This document shows, piece after piece, positions 25,253 through 33,473 of a stretch of 64,000 nt of DNA. A program made the translations under genes and the position numbers. Source of the stretch: Isoptericola sp. BMS4 (GTDB lineage Bacteria > Actinomycetota > Actinomycetes > Actinomycetales > Cellulomonadaceae); contig NZ_SIRP01000001.1 of assembly GCF_011634835.1 (NCBI RefSeq), positions 3,777,748 to 3,841,747 on the forward strand. The letters are read 5' to 3'. Position 1 is the stretch's first letter. Every line of letters begins with the position of its first letter. The notes beneath the pieces were generated by a model that worked only from the letters and a program-made list of their open reading frames with translations, had not been told where the DNA came from and did not search any database.

Positions 25253-25542
25253 CACCCACAGCCAGCTGCTGCCTCCGTCTCAGGTAGGCGCGATCGCGCT
25301 CCGGAGATGCTGCTCGCGCGTCGCCCGCTCCACGGCTTCGACGTCGCGCATGGCACCGCGGTCGGCCGAGGACGCCATCGCGGCACAGGCGCGCATCGAC
25401 GCGGAGGCGGGCCGCTCGCGGTTGCTGCGGTCGGTAGCCGGCGGCGTCCAGCGTGCGCACGCTCCTCGAGCACCGACTCGTCGACGCGCAGGCTCATGCT
25501 CCGCGACGGATTGTCGATGTCGATCATCATCGCCGTCCTCGA
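25253..25542. other. decayed intergenic DNA
   Basis: This stretch has no frame with family resemblance on either strand. Short Arg- and Ser-rich frames are the usual product of GC-rich noncoding DNA. It lies directly before a transposase fragment and probably derives from the same element. Confidence 0.4.
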
Positions 25543-25710
25543 CGGGGGGCGATCACGCCGCCCGAGATCGCCTCGGGCGAGACCTGGCCGATCGACGGCG
25601 CCGCCTGGGTCGCTCTTCTCGAACGCATCCCGCCGCCGAGGGTCGTCGTGACAGACGGCGGTTCCGGCCTCGCCACCGCCCTGAAGACATGCTGGCCCGA
25701 CACTCTCGTA
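25543..25710 (+). pseudogene. transposase fragment (IS1249/IS256-like DDE)
   Basis: The frame reads GAITPPEIASGETWPIDGA, AWVALLERIPPPRVVVTDGG and SGLATALKTCWPDTLV. The VVVTDGGSGLATALKTCWP block is the second catalytic Asp region of IS1249-like transposases. No start or end is present, and the frame runs into antisense Nudix-gene DNA at about 25710. Confidence 0.7.
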
Positions 25711-25998
25711 CGCGACGTAGCCCATGAGGCGGTCGGTCTTCGGGTGGACGCGCTCGCCGAGCATCTTGACGGCCTCGACGACGAGGCCGGCCTCTTCAGC
25801 GGTCTCACGCACAGCGGCCTGCCGAACGTCTCCCCCGGCTCGACCGCCCCGGCGGGGAACTGCCACGAGAGCGAGCACTTCGAGGATCGGCGGGTCGACG
25901 ACGAATCGCTATCTCGGGCGAGGGCCGACAGCCCCGGCCTGAACCACCACGACGACGCCCCGGAGCACCCGGGACGGGGACGACGACTCCTGCGCAAC
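25711..25998 (-). pseudogene. decayed Nudix hydrolase gene
   Basis: Pieces of a Nudix protein are spread over at least two frames: RVLRGVVVVVQAGAV at the 5' end, then SWQFPAGAVEPGET, then QAAVRETAEEAGLVVEAVKM and ERVHPKTDRLMGYVAYESV. The Nudix box GX5EX7REUXEEXGU can be rebuilt only by shifting frame between GET and QAA. The 3' end is cut off by the transposase fragment. Non-functional as it stands. Confidence 0.8.
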
Positions 25999-26001
25999 GA
26001 C

Positions 26002-26048
26002 GAAACCCCGTCCGACCGTAAGCATCTGCTCTGGTCGAACGGGGTTTC
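26002..26048 (-). terminator. terminator of tRNA-Ala transcript
   Basis: An inverted repeat with arms GAAACCCCGT(C/T)CGACC and its complement and a 15-nt loop lies just after the encoded CCA end. On the minus strand the stem ends in GGGGTTTC, a weak T-tract. Confidence 0.7.
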
Positions 26049-26057
26049 CCCTGGTGG

Positions 26058-26130
26058 TGGAGCTAGGGGGATTCGAACCCCCGACCTTCTCATTGCGAAC
26101 GAGACGCGCTACCAACTGCGCCATAGCCCC
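26058..26130 (-). tRNA. tRNA-Ala (anticodon CGC)
   Basis: A 73-nt cloverleaf. The acceptor GGGGCTA/TAGCTCC contains the G3-U70 pair that identifies alanine tRNAs. The anticodon loop TTCGCAA gives CGC, and the T arm is GGGGGTTCGAATCCCCC. CCA is encoded immediately after. It reads GCG codons, abundant in this GC-rich genome, and flanks the accessory stretch. Confidence 0.97.
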
Positions 26131-26143
26131 TTGAGCGGGTCCA

Positions 26144-26173
26144 ACATTAGCTCCCGCCCCTGAGACTGGGCAA
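26144..26173 (-). promoter_or_regulatory. promoter of tRNA-Ala
   Basis: On the minus strand TTGCCC (-35) and TAATGT (-10) are 18 nt apart, with the tRNA 5' end 13 nt after the -10. A short 5' leader is thus predicted. Confidence 0.65.
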
Positions 26174-26181
26174 ATCGAGGG

Positions 26182-27363
26182 TCAGCCGGCGGCGCGGCGG
26201 CGGGCGAGAATCTCGTCCAGGGGCAGGCCGAGCGTCTCGGTGCGGGGGCGCGGCTCGTCGCCGGCGGTCCGCGTCGCCTGGTCGCCCGGCTGCCCGTCGT
26301 CGGCCCGGGCGCCGGTCCCCGGGGCATCGTCCCGGGCAGGGGCCGAGCTCGGGGCGCCGTTCCCGGTGCCCGGGAACGGACCGCGCGCCGCCGGGCGGGA
26401 CACCGCGGGGGTGGCGCCGGTCATCGGGCGCGGCGACTGGCGCGGTGCGGGCGGCTTGGTGACGTACGTCGGCAGGGGCACGGGCACGGGCTCCCACGGC
26501 TCCCCGCCCACCGGAGGCGGGGACGGCGCCACGGCGCTCGGCGTCTCGGCGTCGGGCCGCGCCGGCGCCTCGTCCTCGAGCGCGCGGGGGCGGGGGCGGG
26601 GTGCGGGCTCCTGACCGGCGTTCGCGTCGCCGGGGCCGTCGTCGGCGCCGGGACGCGGTGCGCGACCGGCTGCCTGCGGGCCGGGGTCCGTCACGGTGAC
26701 GCGCGGGATCATCTGCGTGTGCGTCGTCGACCCGTGCACGGCGTGGCCGGTGACGCGGGCACGGTTGCGGGGCGCGTACGGGCCGCCGTTCGCGAGGGCG
26801 CGGGCCTGCGTCGCCCGGCGCTCGGCGCTGCGGCGCTCCGCCAGCCAGCGGGCGTCCGCGCGGCGGGCCGACCGTGCCGCGACCCGGCCGGCGGCCAGCA
26901 CGGCGAGCAGCAGAGCCGACGGCGCCGCCCCGACCGGCCAGGCGACGAGCCCGACCGCGACCAGCATCCAGCCGACCGCCGTCGCCAGCCCGAGGAGCAG
27001 GGTGAGCAGCAGTCGGCGGCGGGCGCGCGCGGCCCGCTGCTCGAGCTGGGCGAGGCGGGACGCGCGAGCGGCCGGGCTGACGGCCCCACGACGGGGCCCG
27101 CTGTCGTCGTGACCCATCCGTCGCTCCTCTCCTGTCCCGCCCGCCGGGCCGAGCGCCGGGCGAGGGGCCGGACCACCGTGCGAGGCGGCCGGACGCCCCG
27201 CACCGCCGTCGGCCACCGCCAGGACACGCAGCCCGGTGGAGAACCTGTCGTCCACGCGGGAGTCGGCGACCTGCTGGCGGAGCCGCATCCGCTGCGGCAC
27301 CCAGAACCCCAGGCACAGGACCGCCAGCGCGAGGGCTGCGAGACCTGATGCCGAATACTCCAC
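26182..27363 (-). CDS. GlpR/SepX-like membrane protein (DivIVA/FtsZ-associated family), putative
   Basis: A 393-residue protein. An N-terminal helix ends in a motif (ALAVLCLGFWVPQRMRLRQQ, then DSRVDDRFSTGLRVL) like that of actinobacterial GlpR/SepX. A polar linker, two closely spaced helices (about 117-160, LLLTLLLGLATAVGWMLVAV and LLLAVLAAGRVA) and a long disordered Pro/Ala tail of more than 200 residues follow. GlpR (Corynebacterium) and SepX (Streptomyces) link cell division to the membrane. Position downstream of a RimJ-like acetyltransferase gene matches the recalled glp-rimJ-glpR order, but no glp/moeA gene is here. GTG start has TACCGT 6 nt upstream. Confidence 0.7.
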   Translation of the reverse strand: MEYSASGLAALALAVLCLGFWVPQRMRLRQQVADSRVDDRFSTGLRVLAVADGGAGRPAASHGGPAPRPALGPAGGTGEERRMGHDDSGPRRGAVSPAARASRLAQLEQRAARARRRLLLTLLLGLATAVGWMLVAVGLVAWPVGAAPSALLLAVLAAGRVAARSARRADARWLAERRSAERRATQARALANGGPYAPRNRARVTGHAVHGSTTHTQMIPRVTVTDPGPQAAGRAPRPGADDGPGDANAGQEPAPRPRPRALEDEAPARPDAETPSAVAPSPPPVGGEPWEPVPVPLPTYVTKPPAPRQSPRPMTGATPAVSRPAARGPFPGTGNGAPSSAPARDDAPGTGARADDGQPGDQATRTAGDEPRPRTETLGLPLDEILARRRAAG

Positions 27364-27452
27364 GTCACGACGGTAGGGGAACCCGCGACCTCAGGGTCGG
27401 CACCGGCGCGGCGTGTCCGGCGACCCGGAGTCGGCCGGGCCGCACGAGCGGC

Positions 27453-28094
27453 CTACGCGGAGTCGCGGGTGCGCTGCCAGCGCGCGAGCAGCCCCTCGGG
27501 CACGTCCTCCGTGGTGAGCGCGAACGTGCGGTGGTCCCGCCAGGCACCCTGGATGTGCAGGTAGCGGCGCCGCACCCCCTCGTCGCGGAAGCCGAGCTTG
27601 GCGACCACGCGCAGGCTCGCGGCGTTCTCGGGCCGGATGTTCACCTCCACGCGGTGCAGCCCGAGCACCGTGAGGCAGTAGTCTCCCGCCATCGCGACCG
27701 CCGTCGGGATGACGCCCCGACCGGCGACGTGCTCCGACACCCAGTACCCGATGCTCGCCGAGCACAGCGAGCCGAACACGATCTGCGACACCGTGAGCTG
27801 GCCGACCAGCGCGCAGTCCAGCTCCACGACGAACGGCAGCGACGTGCCCGCCCGCGCCTGGGCCGACAGCAGGCGCACGTACTCCCCGAAGGACGCCGCC
27901 CCGACCTGCTCGCCGGGCGCCGTCGCCTCCCACGGCTCCAGCCAGCGCGCGTTCTCCGCCCTCAGCTGCAGCCACCGGGGCCCGTCACGACGGCGCAGCG
28001 GTCGCAGCACCACCGCCCCGTGCGGCCCGTCCTCACGCAGGGTCACCGGCCACGGCCGGGACAGGGACCACCCCCTGGCGAGCCTGTGCGTCAT
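27453..28094 (-). CDS. GNAT-family N-acetyltransferase (RimJ/RimL-like)
   Basis: A 213-residue GNAT enzyme that would acetylate a protein N-terminus or small amine using acetyl-CoA. Features: AVVLRPLRRRDGPRWLQLRA, CALVGQLTVSQIVFGSLCSA, the acetyl-CoA loop IGYWVSEHVAGRGVIPTAV and the RimJ hallmark HRVEVNIRPENAASLRVVAK, then LGFRDEGVRRRYLHI. ATG has GAGG 5 nt upstream. Ninety bases separate it from the GlpR/SepX-like gene, and the pair is conserved in actinobacteria as recalled. Confidence 0.92.
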   Translation of the reverse strand: MTHRLARGWSLSRPWPVTLREDGPHGAVVLRPLRRRDGPRWLQLRAENARWLEPWEATAPGEQVGAASFGEYVRLLSAQARAGTSLPFVVELDCALVGQLTVSQIVFGSLCSASIGYWVSEHVAGRGVIPTAVAMAGDYCLTVLGLHRVEVNIRPENAASLRVVAKLGFRDEGVRRRYLHIQGAWRDHRTFALTTEDVPEGLLARWQRTRDSA

Positions 28095-28219
28095 GCCACC
28101 TCGATCCGAGCACCGTTGCGGGCTCTCTTCTCCGAGCCGTCCCCTCCGGGTCGCCGACGAGCGGCACCGTCCGGCGCACGCCGGACCCCCTCGGCATCGG
28201 ACCCTGCCACAATGTCTCC

Positions 28220-28909
28220 ATGCGCGGCGACCGCAAGGGATCCTCGACCCATCAGCCCTACCCGCTCGTCGCGGGGATGGGCCCCTCGGAGGCGAAGGAG
28301 GAACTGCGCAGAGCCATCCGCGCGCACCGCGACGAGCGCTCGTCCCGGCTGCGCGCGGAGGCCGCCGTCGCCGTCGCCGACGTCCTCGACACCATGCCCG
28401 CCGTCCGCGAGGCCCGCACCGTGGCGACGTACGCGTCACGGCCCGCCGAGCCGGGCACCGGCGAGCTGCTGAACCGCCTGTCGGCGCGCGGCGTGCGGGT
28501 GCTGCTGCCCGTGCTCGGCGCGGGGCTGGCCCGCGACTGGGCCGAGTACGCCGGCCCCGACGACCTCCTCGAACGAGCCCCGGGCCGGCCGCCCGAGCCG
28601 TCCGGCCCGACGCTCGGCGCCGACGCGATCGCGCAGGCCGACGTGGTCGTGGCCCCGGCGCTCGCCGTCGACGGACGCGGCGTCCGGCTGGGCCAGGGCG
28701 GCGGCTGGTACGACCGGCTGCTGACGAAGGTGCGCCCGGGCGTGCCGGTCGTCGCGATCGTCTTCCCGGAGGAGGTGTACGACGGGGACGAGCACCCCCT
28801 GCCCTCCGAGGAGCACGACGTGCCCGTCGATGCCGTGGTGACGCCCGAGGGCTGGCGCCCGTTGCCGGCACCGGCGGGTGACCCCGTCAGGGCGTCAGCG
28901 TCGCTCTGA
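28220..28909 (+). CDS. 5-formyltetrahydrofolate cyclo-ligase
   Basis: A 229-residue enzyme (YgfA/FAU1 type) that converts 5-formyl-THF to 5,10-methenyl-THF with ATP. The N-terminal part EAKEELRRAIRAHRDERSSR binds nucleotide, VATYASRPAEPGTGELLNRL and LPVLGAG follow, and the signature RLGQGGGWYDRLL is followed by VFPEEV and HDVPVDAVVTP. A second start, ATG 28277, would give the usual 190-210 residues; the first ATG is preceded by CACAAT 6 nt upstream, weakly suggesting a leaderless message. Its end overlaps the converging acylase gene by 23 bp. Confidence 0.92.
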   Translation: MRGDRKGSSTHQPYPLVAGMGPSEAKEELRRAIRAHRDERSSRLRAEAAVAVADVLDTMPAVREARTVATYASRPAEPGTGELLNRLSARGVRVLLPVLGAGLARDWAEYAGPDDLLERAPGRPPEPSGPTLGADAIAQADVVVAPALAVDGRGVRLGQGGGWYDRLLTKVRPGVPVVAIVFPEEVYDGDEHPLPSEEHDVPVDAVVTPEGWRPLPAPAGDPVRASASL

Positions 28910-31577
28910 CCTCGGTCGCCTGCTCCACGGCCTCGCGGGAGAACGGCCACGCGAACGTCTCGCCCGTGGCCCACTCGTCGAGCTGGTCGTCGTAGTGCGG
29001 CGACGCCGGGTGCGCGGACGTGCCCGTGACGGTCACCCAGGTGGACGCGTCCAGGTCCGCGAGGTCGACGACCATCCGCATCGACGGCCCGGTCGTGACC
29101 TCGAAGCTCCTCGAGCCGGCGTCCCACCCCGTGGCGTTGACGATCGACGAGCCGCCGGGCATGCGCACCGGCGAGGGGTTCATGTAGTCGCGCACCAGCG
29201 CGGGCACGGTCGGCCCCCCGAGCACGGGGTGCTCCAGGCGCAGCGTGTGCAGGGTGCCCCAGTCCCACTGCTCCGGATCCTTGGAGAGCTCGACGGTGAG
29301 GTCGCGCCGCGCCGTCGTCAGCGCGCGCGTGAGGATCTCGTCGCGGGTCTCGACGACGTTCACGGTGGTGCGGTCGTCCCAGAACGGGTCGTCGGGGCGC
29401 TCGAGCATCCGGGTCACCACGGCGAGCCACCGCGACCCGCCGTCCGGGCGCATGCCCTCGGGCAGGTCGTCCCAGAACGTCTCGGCCAGCAGGTTGCGCC
29501 AGACGGCGGCGAAGTACGCGGCCGCGGGCGAGTCGACGCCGGTGCGGTAGTCCCAGTCCGCCAGCACCTCCTGGCCGGCTGCGTCGTACGAGCCGTCGAT
29601 CTCGACGTCGAGCAGCGTCGGCACGAGCGCCTCGGCGAACGGTGACCAGTCGTCGTTCTGGATGCGGTTCATGTCCGCGGCGGTGAACGGCCGGCCGGTG
29701 GCGATCTGGTCGGTCAGGAGCGTGCGGATCCGCTCGGAGCGGTAGCCGTAGTCCCAGTCGCGGGTGAGGAAGGGGCCGGTGCCGGACGGCAGCACCTCCT
29801 GGTTCGCCGCCACGACGAACCCGTCCTCGGGGTCGAGGGCGCGCGGCATCCGCTCGGCCGGCACCCACCCCTGCCAGTCGTAGTCCGGGTCCCAGCCGGG
29901 CCGCGGCCAGCTCCCGTCGGACGGCACGGGGCCGTCGACGTCGGCGCGCTCGGGCACACGGCCGGGCGCCTGGTAGCCGATGTGCCCGTCGGTGGTCGCG
30001 AACACGATGTTCTGCGCCGGGACGTCGAACAGGGCAGCCGCGTCCCGCACGTCGTCGGCGTCCCGCGCCGTGTCGAAGGCGAAGACGGCGTCGGCGGTGC
30101 GCCCGGGCTGGAGCGCCGTCCAGGACAGCGCGACGGCGTACTCGCCGAACTCGGTGCCGGTCTCGGTGGGCGAGCCCACGACCTCGTCGACGTCCTCCAG
30201 GACGGACGACACGATCGGGCCGTGGTCCGTGCTGCGGACGGTGATGTCGACGGGACTGGCGCCGGCCACGCGGATGGTCTCCGTCCGCGTCTCGATCGGG
30301 TCCCACTCCTCGGCCTCGGCGTCCCGCAGCCACGTGTCGCCCCGGACCCGCTCGATGAAGAAGTCGGTGACGTCGGCGCCCATGTTGGTCAGGCCCCAGG
30401 CCAGGTCACCGTTGTGCCCGATGACGACGCCGGGGAAGCCCGCGAACGAGAAGCCCGCGACGTCGAACGGGCACGCCTCGGTGACCTCCGAACAGTGCAG
30501 CCCCACCTGCGACCAGATGCCGGGCGCCGACAGCGACAGGTGGGGGTCGTTGGCGAGCAGCGGCTCGCCCGACGCCGTGTGCTCCCCGGACACGACCCAG
30601 GAGTTGGACCCCGCGGCGTCGCCGCGGCCCACGAGGACGGGGATCGCGTCGAGCGCGGAGCGGGCCGACGAGACGGCGGCGGCCGCGGCGGGCGCCTGCC
30701 CGGCGACGAGCGCCGAGGACACCTGCTCGTCGGACCCGCCGGTGGCGTCGTCGCCGTCGTCCGTGGGCTCGAGGTCGCCGGACTGCAGGATCGGGGAGTT
30801 GCCGGCGGTGTCGAACGCGGGGAAGAGCTCGTCGACGAGGTCGGTGTCCCCGAGGGTGCTGTAAGCGAGGGCGCGGTCCAGCTCGTCGTCGTAGTTGCCG
30901 CGCAGGTCCCAGGCCATGGCCTTGAGCCAGGCGAGGGAATCGACGGGGTCCCAGGGCTCCGGCTGGTCGACCTCGACGGTGGCGCCGAGCACCGTGTACT
31001 CCACGGCGAGCTCCTCCGGGTCCCGGTCCGCGATGTAGGAGTTGACGCCCTGGGCGTACGCCTGCAGGTAGGCGCGGGTCTCGTCGGAGACGAGGTGCCA
31101 CTCCTCCTCGGCGACCTGGCGCCAGCCGAAGGTGCGGATCACCTTGTCCGCCTCGATCGCCTCCGGGACGTCGCCCACGAGCTCCGCGAGCCGCCCGGAG
31201 GTGACGTGGCGGCGGTAGTCCATCTCGAAGAAGCGGTCCTGCGCCTGCAGGTACCCCTGGGCGCGGAAGAGGTCCTCGGCGTCGTCCGCGTACACGTGCG
31301 GGACGCCCTGGGCGTCGCGCCGCACGTCGACCGAGGCGGACAGGCCGGGGACGCTCTGCGTGCCGTCGTGCTCCGGCAGCGGCCGGCGCACGGTGACGAC
31401 GGCGAACACGGTGCTCGCGACGAGGGCCAGCACCACCACGACCGCCAGGCCCACGACGACCCGACGCAGCCGGGAGCGCTGCCGACGGGGCTTGCCCCCG
31501 GTCCGGTCGGGGGCGTCCGACGACGGGTCGTCTCCGGGCGGGTTTCCGGGTGCGGCGGGGGTCGCGGTCGCTGACAC
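28887..31577 (-). CDS. penicillin acylase-family Ntn-hydrolase
   Basis: An 896-residue precursor with an N-terminal membrane segment (about 39-62) that anchors or exports it. The alpha part begins VRRDAQGVPHVYADDAEDLF and RFFEMDYRRHVTSGRLAEL. The autocleavage site and nucleophile lie near residue 300 in RGDAAGSNSWVVSGEHTASG: Ser of GSNSW becomes the beta-subunit N-terminus. Oxyanion/Asn elements follow (ANDPHLSLSAPGIW, HNGDLAWGLTN). Members hydrolyse acyl amides, including acyl-homoserine lactones; the substrate here is unknown. GTG start is fixed by TAGTCT 7 nt upstream. It is divergent from the FmdB gene across a CIRCE element. Confidence 0.93.
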   Translation of the reverse strand: MSATATPAAPGNPPGDDPSSDAPDRTGGKPRRQRSRLRRVVVGLAVVVVLALVASTVFAVVTVRRPLPEHDGTQSVPGLSASVDVRRDAQGVPHVYADDAEDLFRAQGYLQAQDRFFEMDYRRHVTSGRLAELVGDVPEAIEADKVIRTFGWRQVAEEEWHLVSDETRAYLQAYAQGVNSYIADRDPEELAVEYTVLGATVEVDQPEPWDPVDSLAWLKAMAWDLRGNYDDELDRALAYSTLGDTDLVDELFPAFDTAGNSPILQSGDLEPTDDGDDATGGSDEQVSSALVAGQAPAAAAAVSSARSALDAIPVLVGRGDAAGSNSWVVSGEHTASGEPLLANDPHLSLSAPGIWSQVGLHCSEVTEACPFDVAGFSFAGFPGVVIGHNGDLAWGLTNMGADVTDFFIERVRGDTWLRDAEAEEWDPIETRTETIRVAGASPVDITVRSTDHGPIVSSVLEDVDEVVGSPTETGTEFGEYAVALSWTALQPGRTADAVFAFDTARDADDVRDAAALFDVPAQNIVFATTDGHIGYQAPGRVPERADVDGPVPSDGSWPRPGWDPDYDWQGWVPAERMPRALDPEDGFVVAANQEVLPSGTGPFLTRDWDYGYRSERIRTLLTDQIATGRPFTAADMNRIQNDDWSPFAEALVPTLLDVEIDGSYDAAGQEVLADWDYRTGVDSPAAAYFAAVWRNLLAETFWDDLPEGMRPDGGSRWLAVVTRMLERPDDPFWDDRTTVNVVETRDEILTRALTTARRDLTVELSKDPEQWDWGTLHTLRLEHPVLGGPTVPALVRDYMNPSPVRMPGGSSIVNATGWDAGSRSFEVTTGPSMRMVVDLADLDASTWVTVTGTSAHPASPHYDDQLDEWATGETFAWPFSREAVEQATEVRATLTP

Positions 31578-31584
31578 GGAGGCG

Positions 31585-31590
31585 AGACTA
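31585..31590 (-). promoter_or_regulatory. -10 box of leaderless penicillin acylase promoter
   Basis: TAGTCT on the minus strand lies 7 nt before GTG 31577. The corresponding -35 region falls inside the CIRCE palindrome. Confidence 0.55.
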
Positions 31591-31600
31591 CAGCCCGGCG

Positions 31601-31631
31601 TATGATTGGCACTCACACGACTTGAGTGCCA
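31601..31631. promoter_or_regulatory. -10 box and CIRCE (HrcA) operator of FmdB gene
   Basis: TATGAT (31601-31606) is followed at once by TGGCACTC-N9-GAGTGCCA (31607-31631 including spacer). The GCACTC-N9-GAGTGC core matches the CIRCE consensus bound by the heat-shock repressor HrcA. It covers the expected transcription start of the FmdB gene and the -35 region of the divergent acylase gene. Confidence 0.82.
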
Positions 31632-31674
31632 GCCGTCCCGGCCGGGGCGGCGGTGTCAGCCCCGAGGAGAACAC

Positions 31675-32010
31675 GTGCCCACCTACGCGTACCGGTGCGC
31701 CGACTGCGGCCACGCCTTCGACGTCCACCAGGCGTTCACCGACGACTCGCTGACCGTCTGCCCCGAGTGCGGCGGGCGGCTGCGCAAGCAGTTCGGCTCC
31801 GTCGGCGTCACCTTCAAGGGGTCGGGCTTCTACCGCAACGACTCCCGCAAGAGCACGTCGACCTCGTCTTCCGGCAGCTCGTCGTCCGGCAGCTCCTCCG
31901 GGGGTTCCGGGTCGGGGTCCTCGGGCGGCTCGGGCTCGTCGTCCTCGGGGGCGTCGTCGTCGAGCTCGTCGAGCTCGTCCTCCGGTTCGTCCAAGGCCGC
32001 CTCCGCCTGA
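31675..32010 (+). CDS. FmdB-family zinc-ribbon protein, Ruc-like redox chaperone candidate
   Basis: A 111-residue protein. The N-terminal zinc ribbon MPTYAYRCADCGHAFDVHQA has Cys8/11 and, after ten residues, Cys29/32 in CPECGG. GVTFKGSGFYRNDSR ends the folded part, and the last 55 residues are nearly pure Ser/Gly and so disordered. This layout matches M. tuberculosis Rv0991c (Ruc), a redox-regulated chaperone whose heat induction involves HrcA (recalled). The CIRCE site upstream and neighbouring FTHF cyclo-ligase support orthology. GTG start has GAGGAG 6 nt upstream. Confidence 0.88.
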   Translation: MPTYAYRCADCGHAFDVHQAFTDDSLTVCPECGGRLRKQFGSVGVTFKGSGFYRNDSRKSTSTSSSGSSSSGSSSGGSGSGSSGGSGSSSSGASSSSSSSSSSGSSKAASA

Positions 32011-32090
32011 CGTCTCCGGACGAGCCTGCCCCCCGCACGGCTCCGTCCACCGTTCTGGCCCGGCCCGGCGAGGGCCCGGCACCGGCGACC

Positions 32091-32096
32091 TAGCGT
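32091..32096 (+). promoter_or_regulatory. -10 box of leaderless promoter of SAF-domain gene
   Basis: TAGCGT lies exactly 7 nt before the ATG. Confidence 0.5.
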
Positions 32097-32103
32097 CGCC
32101 GCC

Positions 32104-32862
32104 ATGCCCCAGAACCCGAGACCCTCGCCTGCCCGGGGCGGACCACCCGACGCCGAGGCCGCCGCGGCACGACGGCGCGTGGCCCGCCGGGCGCGCGGAC
32201 TGCTGTGGCGCGGCCGGTACGTGGTGGCGGCGGCCTGCTGCGCCCTCGCCGCCGCCCTCGTCGTCCAGGCGTTGCGCCCCGCTCCCCCGCCCACGGTCGA
32301 GGTCGTCGTCCCCGCCCACCGGCTCGTCGCGGGAAAGAAGGCCGGCGCCTCGGACCTGGAGACGCGCACGGTCCCCGCCGCGCTCGCGCCCGACGGCGTC
32401 CTCACCGACCCGCGCGACGCCGTGGGGCGGGCGCCCGCGGTGGCGCTGCCCGCGGGCCTCCCACTGCACGCCGCCCTGCTCTCGGGCGGCGAGGTGGCCG
32501 CCCAGGCGCCCGAGGGGACGGTGGTCGTCCCCGTCCGCCTCGACGACACCGCCGCCGGCTGGCTGCGGCCCGGCGACCGCGTCGACCTGCTCAGCCGCGT
32601 GGACGACGCAGCCTCCGGGCGCGACGGTGGGGCTCGCGCGCCGGCGGAGCGCGACTACCTCGCCCGCCGGGCGCTGGTGCTCCCGCGCCCCGCGACCGCG
32701 AACGGCGAGACCGGGGTGGCGGGCGGCCTTCTCGGTACCGGTGGCACGGGCGGCGCCGCGGGCGACGGCGGGATCACCCTCGTGGCGGTCTCCCCCGAGG
32801 ACGCGCCCGGCCTGTCAGCCGCCTCCGGCTGGGGCACGGTCGGCGCCGTCCTCGTCCCCTGA
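32104..32862 (+). CDS. SAF-domain (CpaB/RcpC-like) membrane-anchored protein
   Basis: A 252-residue protein. A basic cytosolic N-terminus precedes one helix (YVVAAACCALAAALVVQAL, about 39-58). The SAF domain follows (VEVVVPAHRLVAGKKAGASD, AVGRAPAVALPAGLPLHAAL), and a RcpC-like beta domain comes after it (GTVVVPVRLDDTAAGWLRPG, DRVDLLS). CpaB/RcpC proteins assemble Flp/Tad pili, but no other pilus gene is near, and actinobacterial stand-alone copies beside mscL are common as I recall. Function therefore uncertain. Confidence 0.82.
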   Translation: MPQNPRPSPARGGPPDAEAAAARRRVARRARGLLWRGRYVVAAACCALAAALVVQALRPAPPPTVEVVVPAHRLVAGKKAGASDLETRTVPAALAPDGVLTDPRDAVGRAPAVALPAGLPLHAALLSGGEVAAQAPEGTVVVPVRLDDTAAGWLRPGDRVDLLSRVDDAASGRDGGARAPAERDYLARRALVLPRPATANGETGVAGGLLGTGGTGGAAGDGGITLVAVSPEDAPGLSAASGWGTVGAVLVP

Positions 32863-32965
32863 CCGCGCGCCACGTTTGCACCGTGCGCGGGGCGCCGTGA
32901 GAATCGTCCACCGGCAGAAGTCACCGTCCCGCGGCGTGCCCGGGACCCACTGATCTGGGGGAACA

Positions 32966-33367
32966 ATGCTGGCTGGGTTCAAGGCCTTCATCATGCGCGG
33001 CAACGTCGTCGACCTCGCCGTCGGCATCGTCATCGGCACCGCGTTCGCGGCCGTCGTCACGGGGCTCCTCGACGGGATCATCAACCCGCTCATCGCGGCG
33101 ATCTTCGGGAAGCCCGACATCTCGGACGTGTGGTCGTTCGAGATCAACGAGTCCCTCTTCAGCATCGGTGTCTTCCTCAACGCGGTGCTGAACTTCCTCA
33201 TCGTCGCCGCGGCGCTGTACTTCGTCGTCGTCATGCCGCTGAACAAGCTCGCCGAGCGGCGCGCACGCGGCCAGGAGCCGGAGCCGGAGGAGATTCCGCA
33301 GGACGTCGCCCTGCTCACCGAGATCCGCGACCTGCTCGCCACGCAGTCGGACCGCCCGCGGTCCTGA
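32966..33367 (+). CDS. mscL: large-conductance mechanosensitive channel
   Basis: A 133-residue homopentameric tension-gated channel that releases solutes on osmotic downshock. The N-terminal helix and TM1 are FKAFIMRGNVVDLAVGIVIG (pore-lining), the periplasmic loop follows, and TM2 is FLNAVLNFLIVAAALYFVVV, with the LNKLAERRARG cytoplasmic charged cluster and a C-terminal helix. Length and motifs are standard. GGGGGAAC lies before the ATG. Confidence 0.97.
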   Translation: MLAGFKAFIMRGNVVDLAVGIVIGTAFAAVVTGLLDGIINPLIAAIFGKPDISDVWSFEINESLFSIGVFLNAVLNFLIVAAALYFVVVMPLNKLAERRARGQEPEPEEIPQDVALLTEIRDLLATQSDRPRS

Positions 33368-33473
33368 CCGGCGCACGACCCGCGGGCACGCGCTCTCGGC
33401 GCGCCGCGGGCCCACGGCATCGGCGCGTCGACGGCATCGGCGCGTCGACGGCGGCTGCGCCGGGGCGTCCCCC

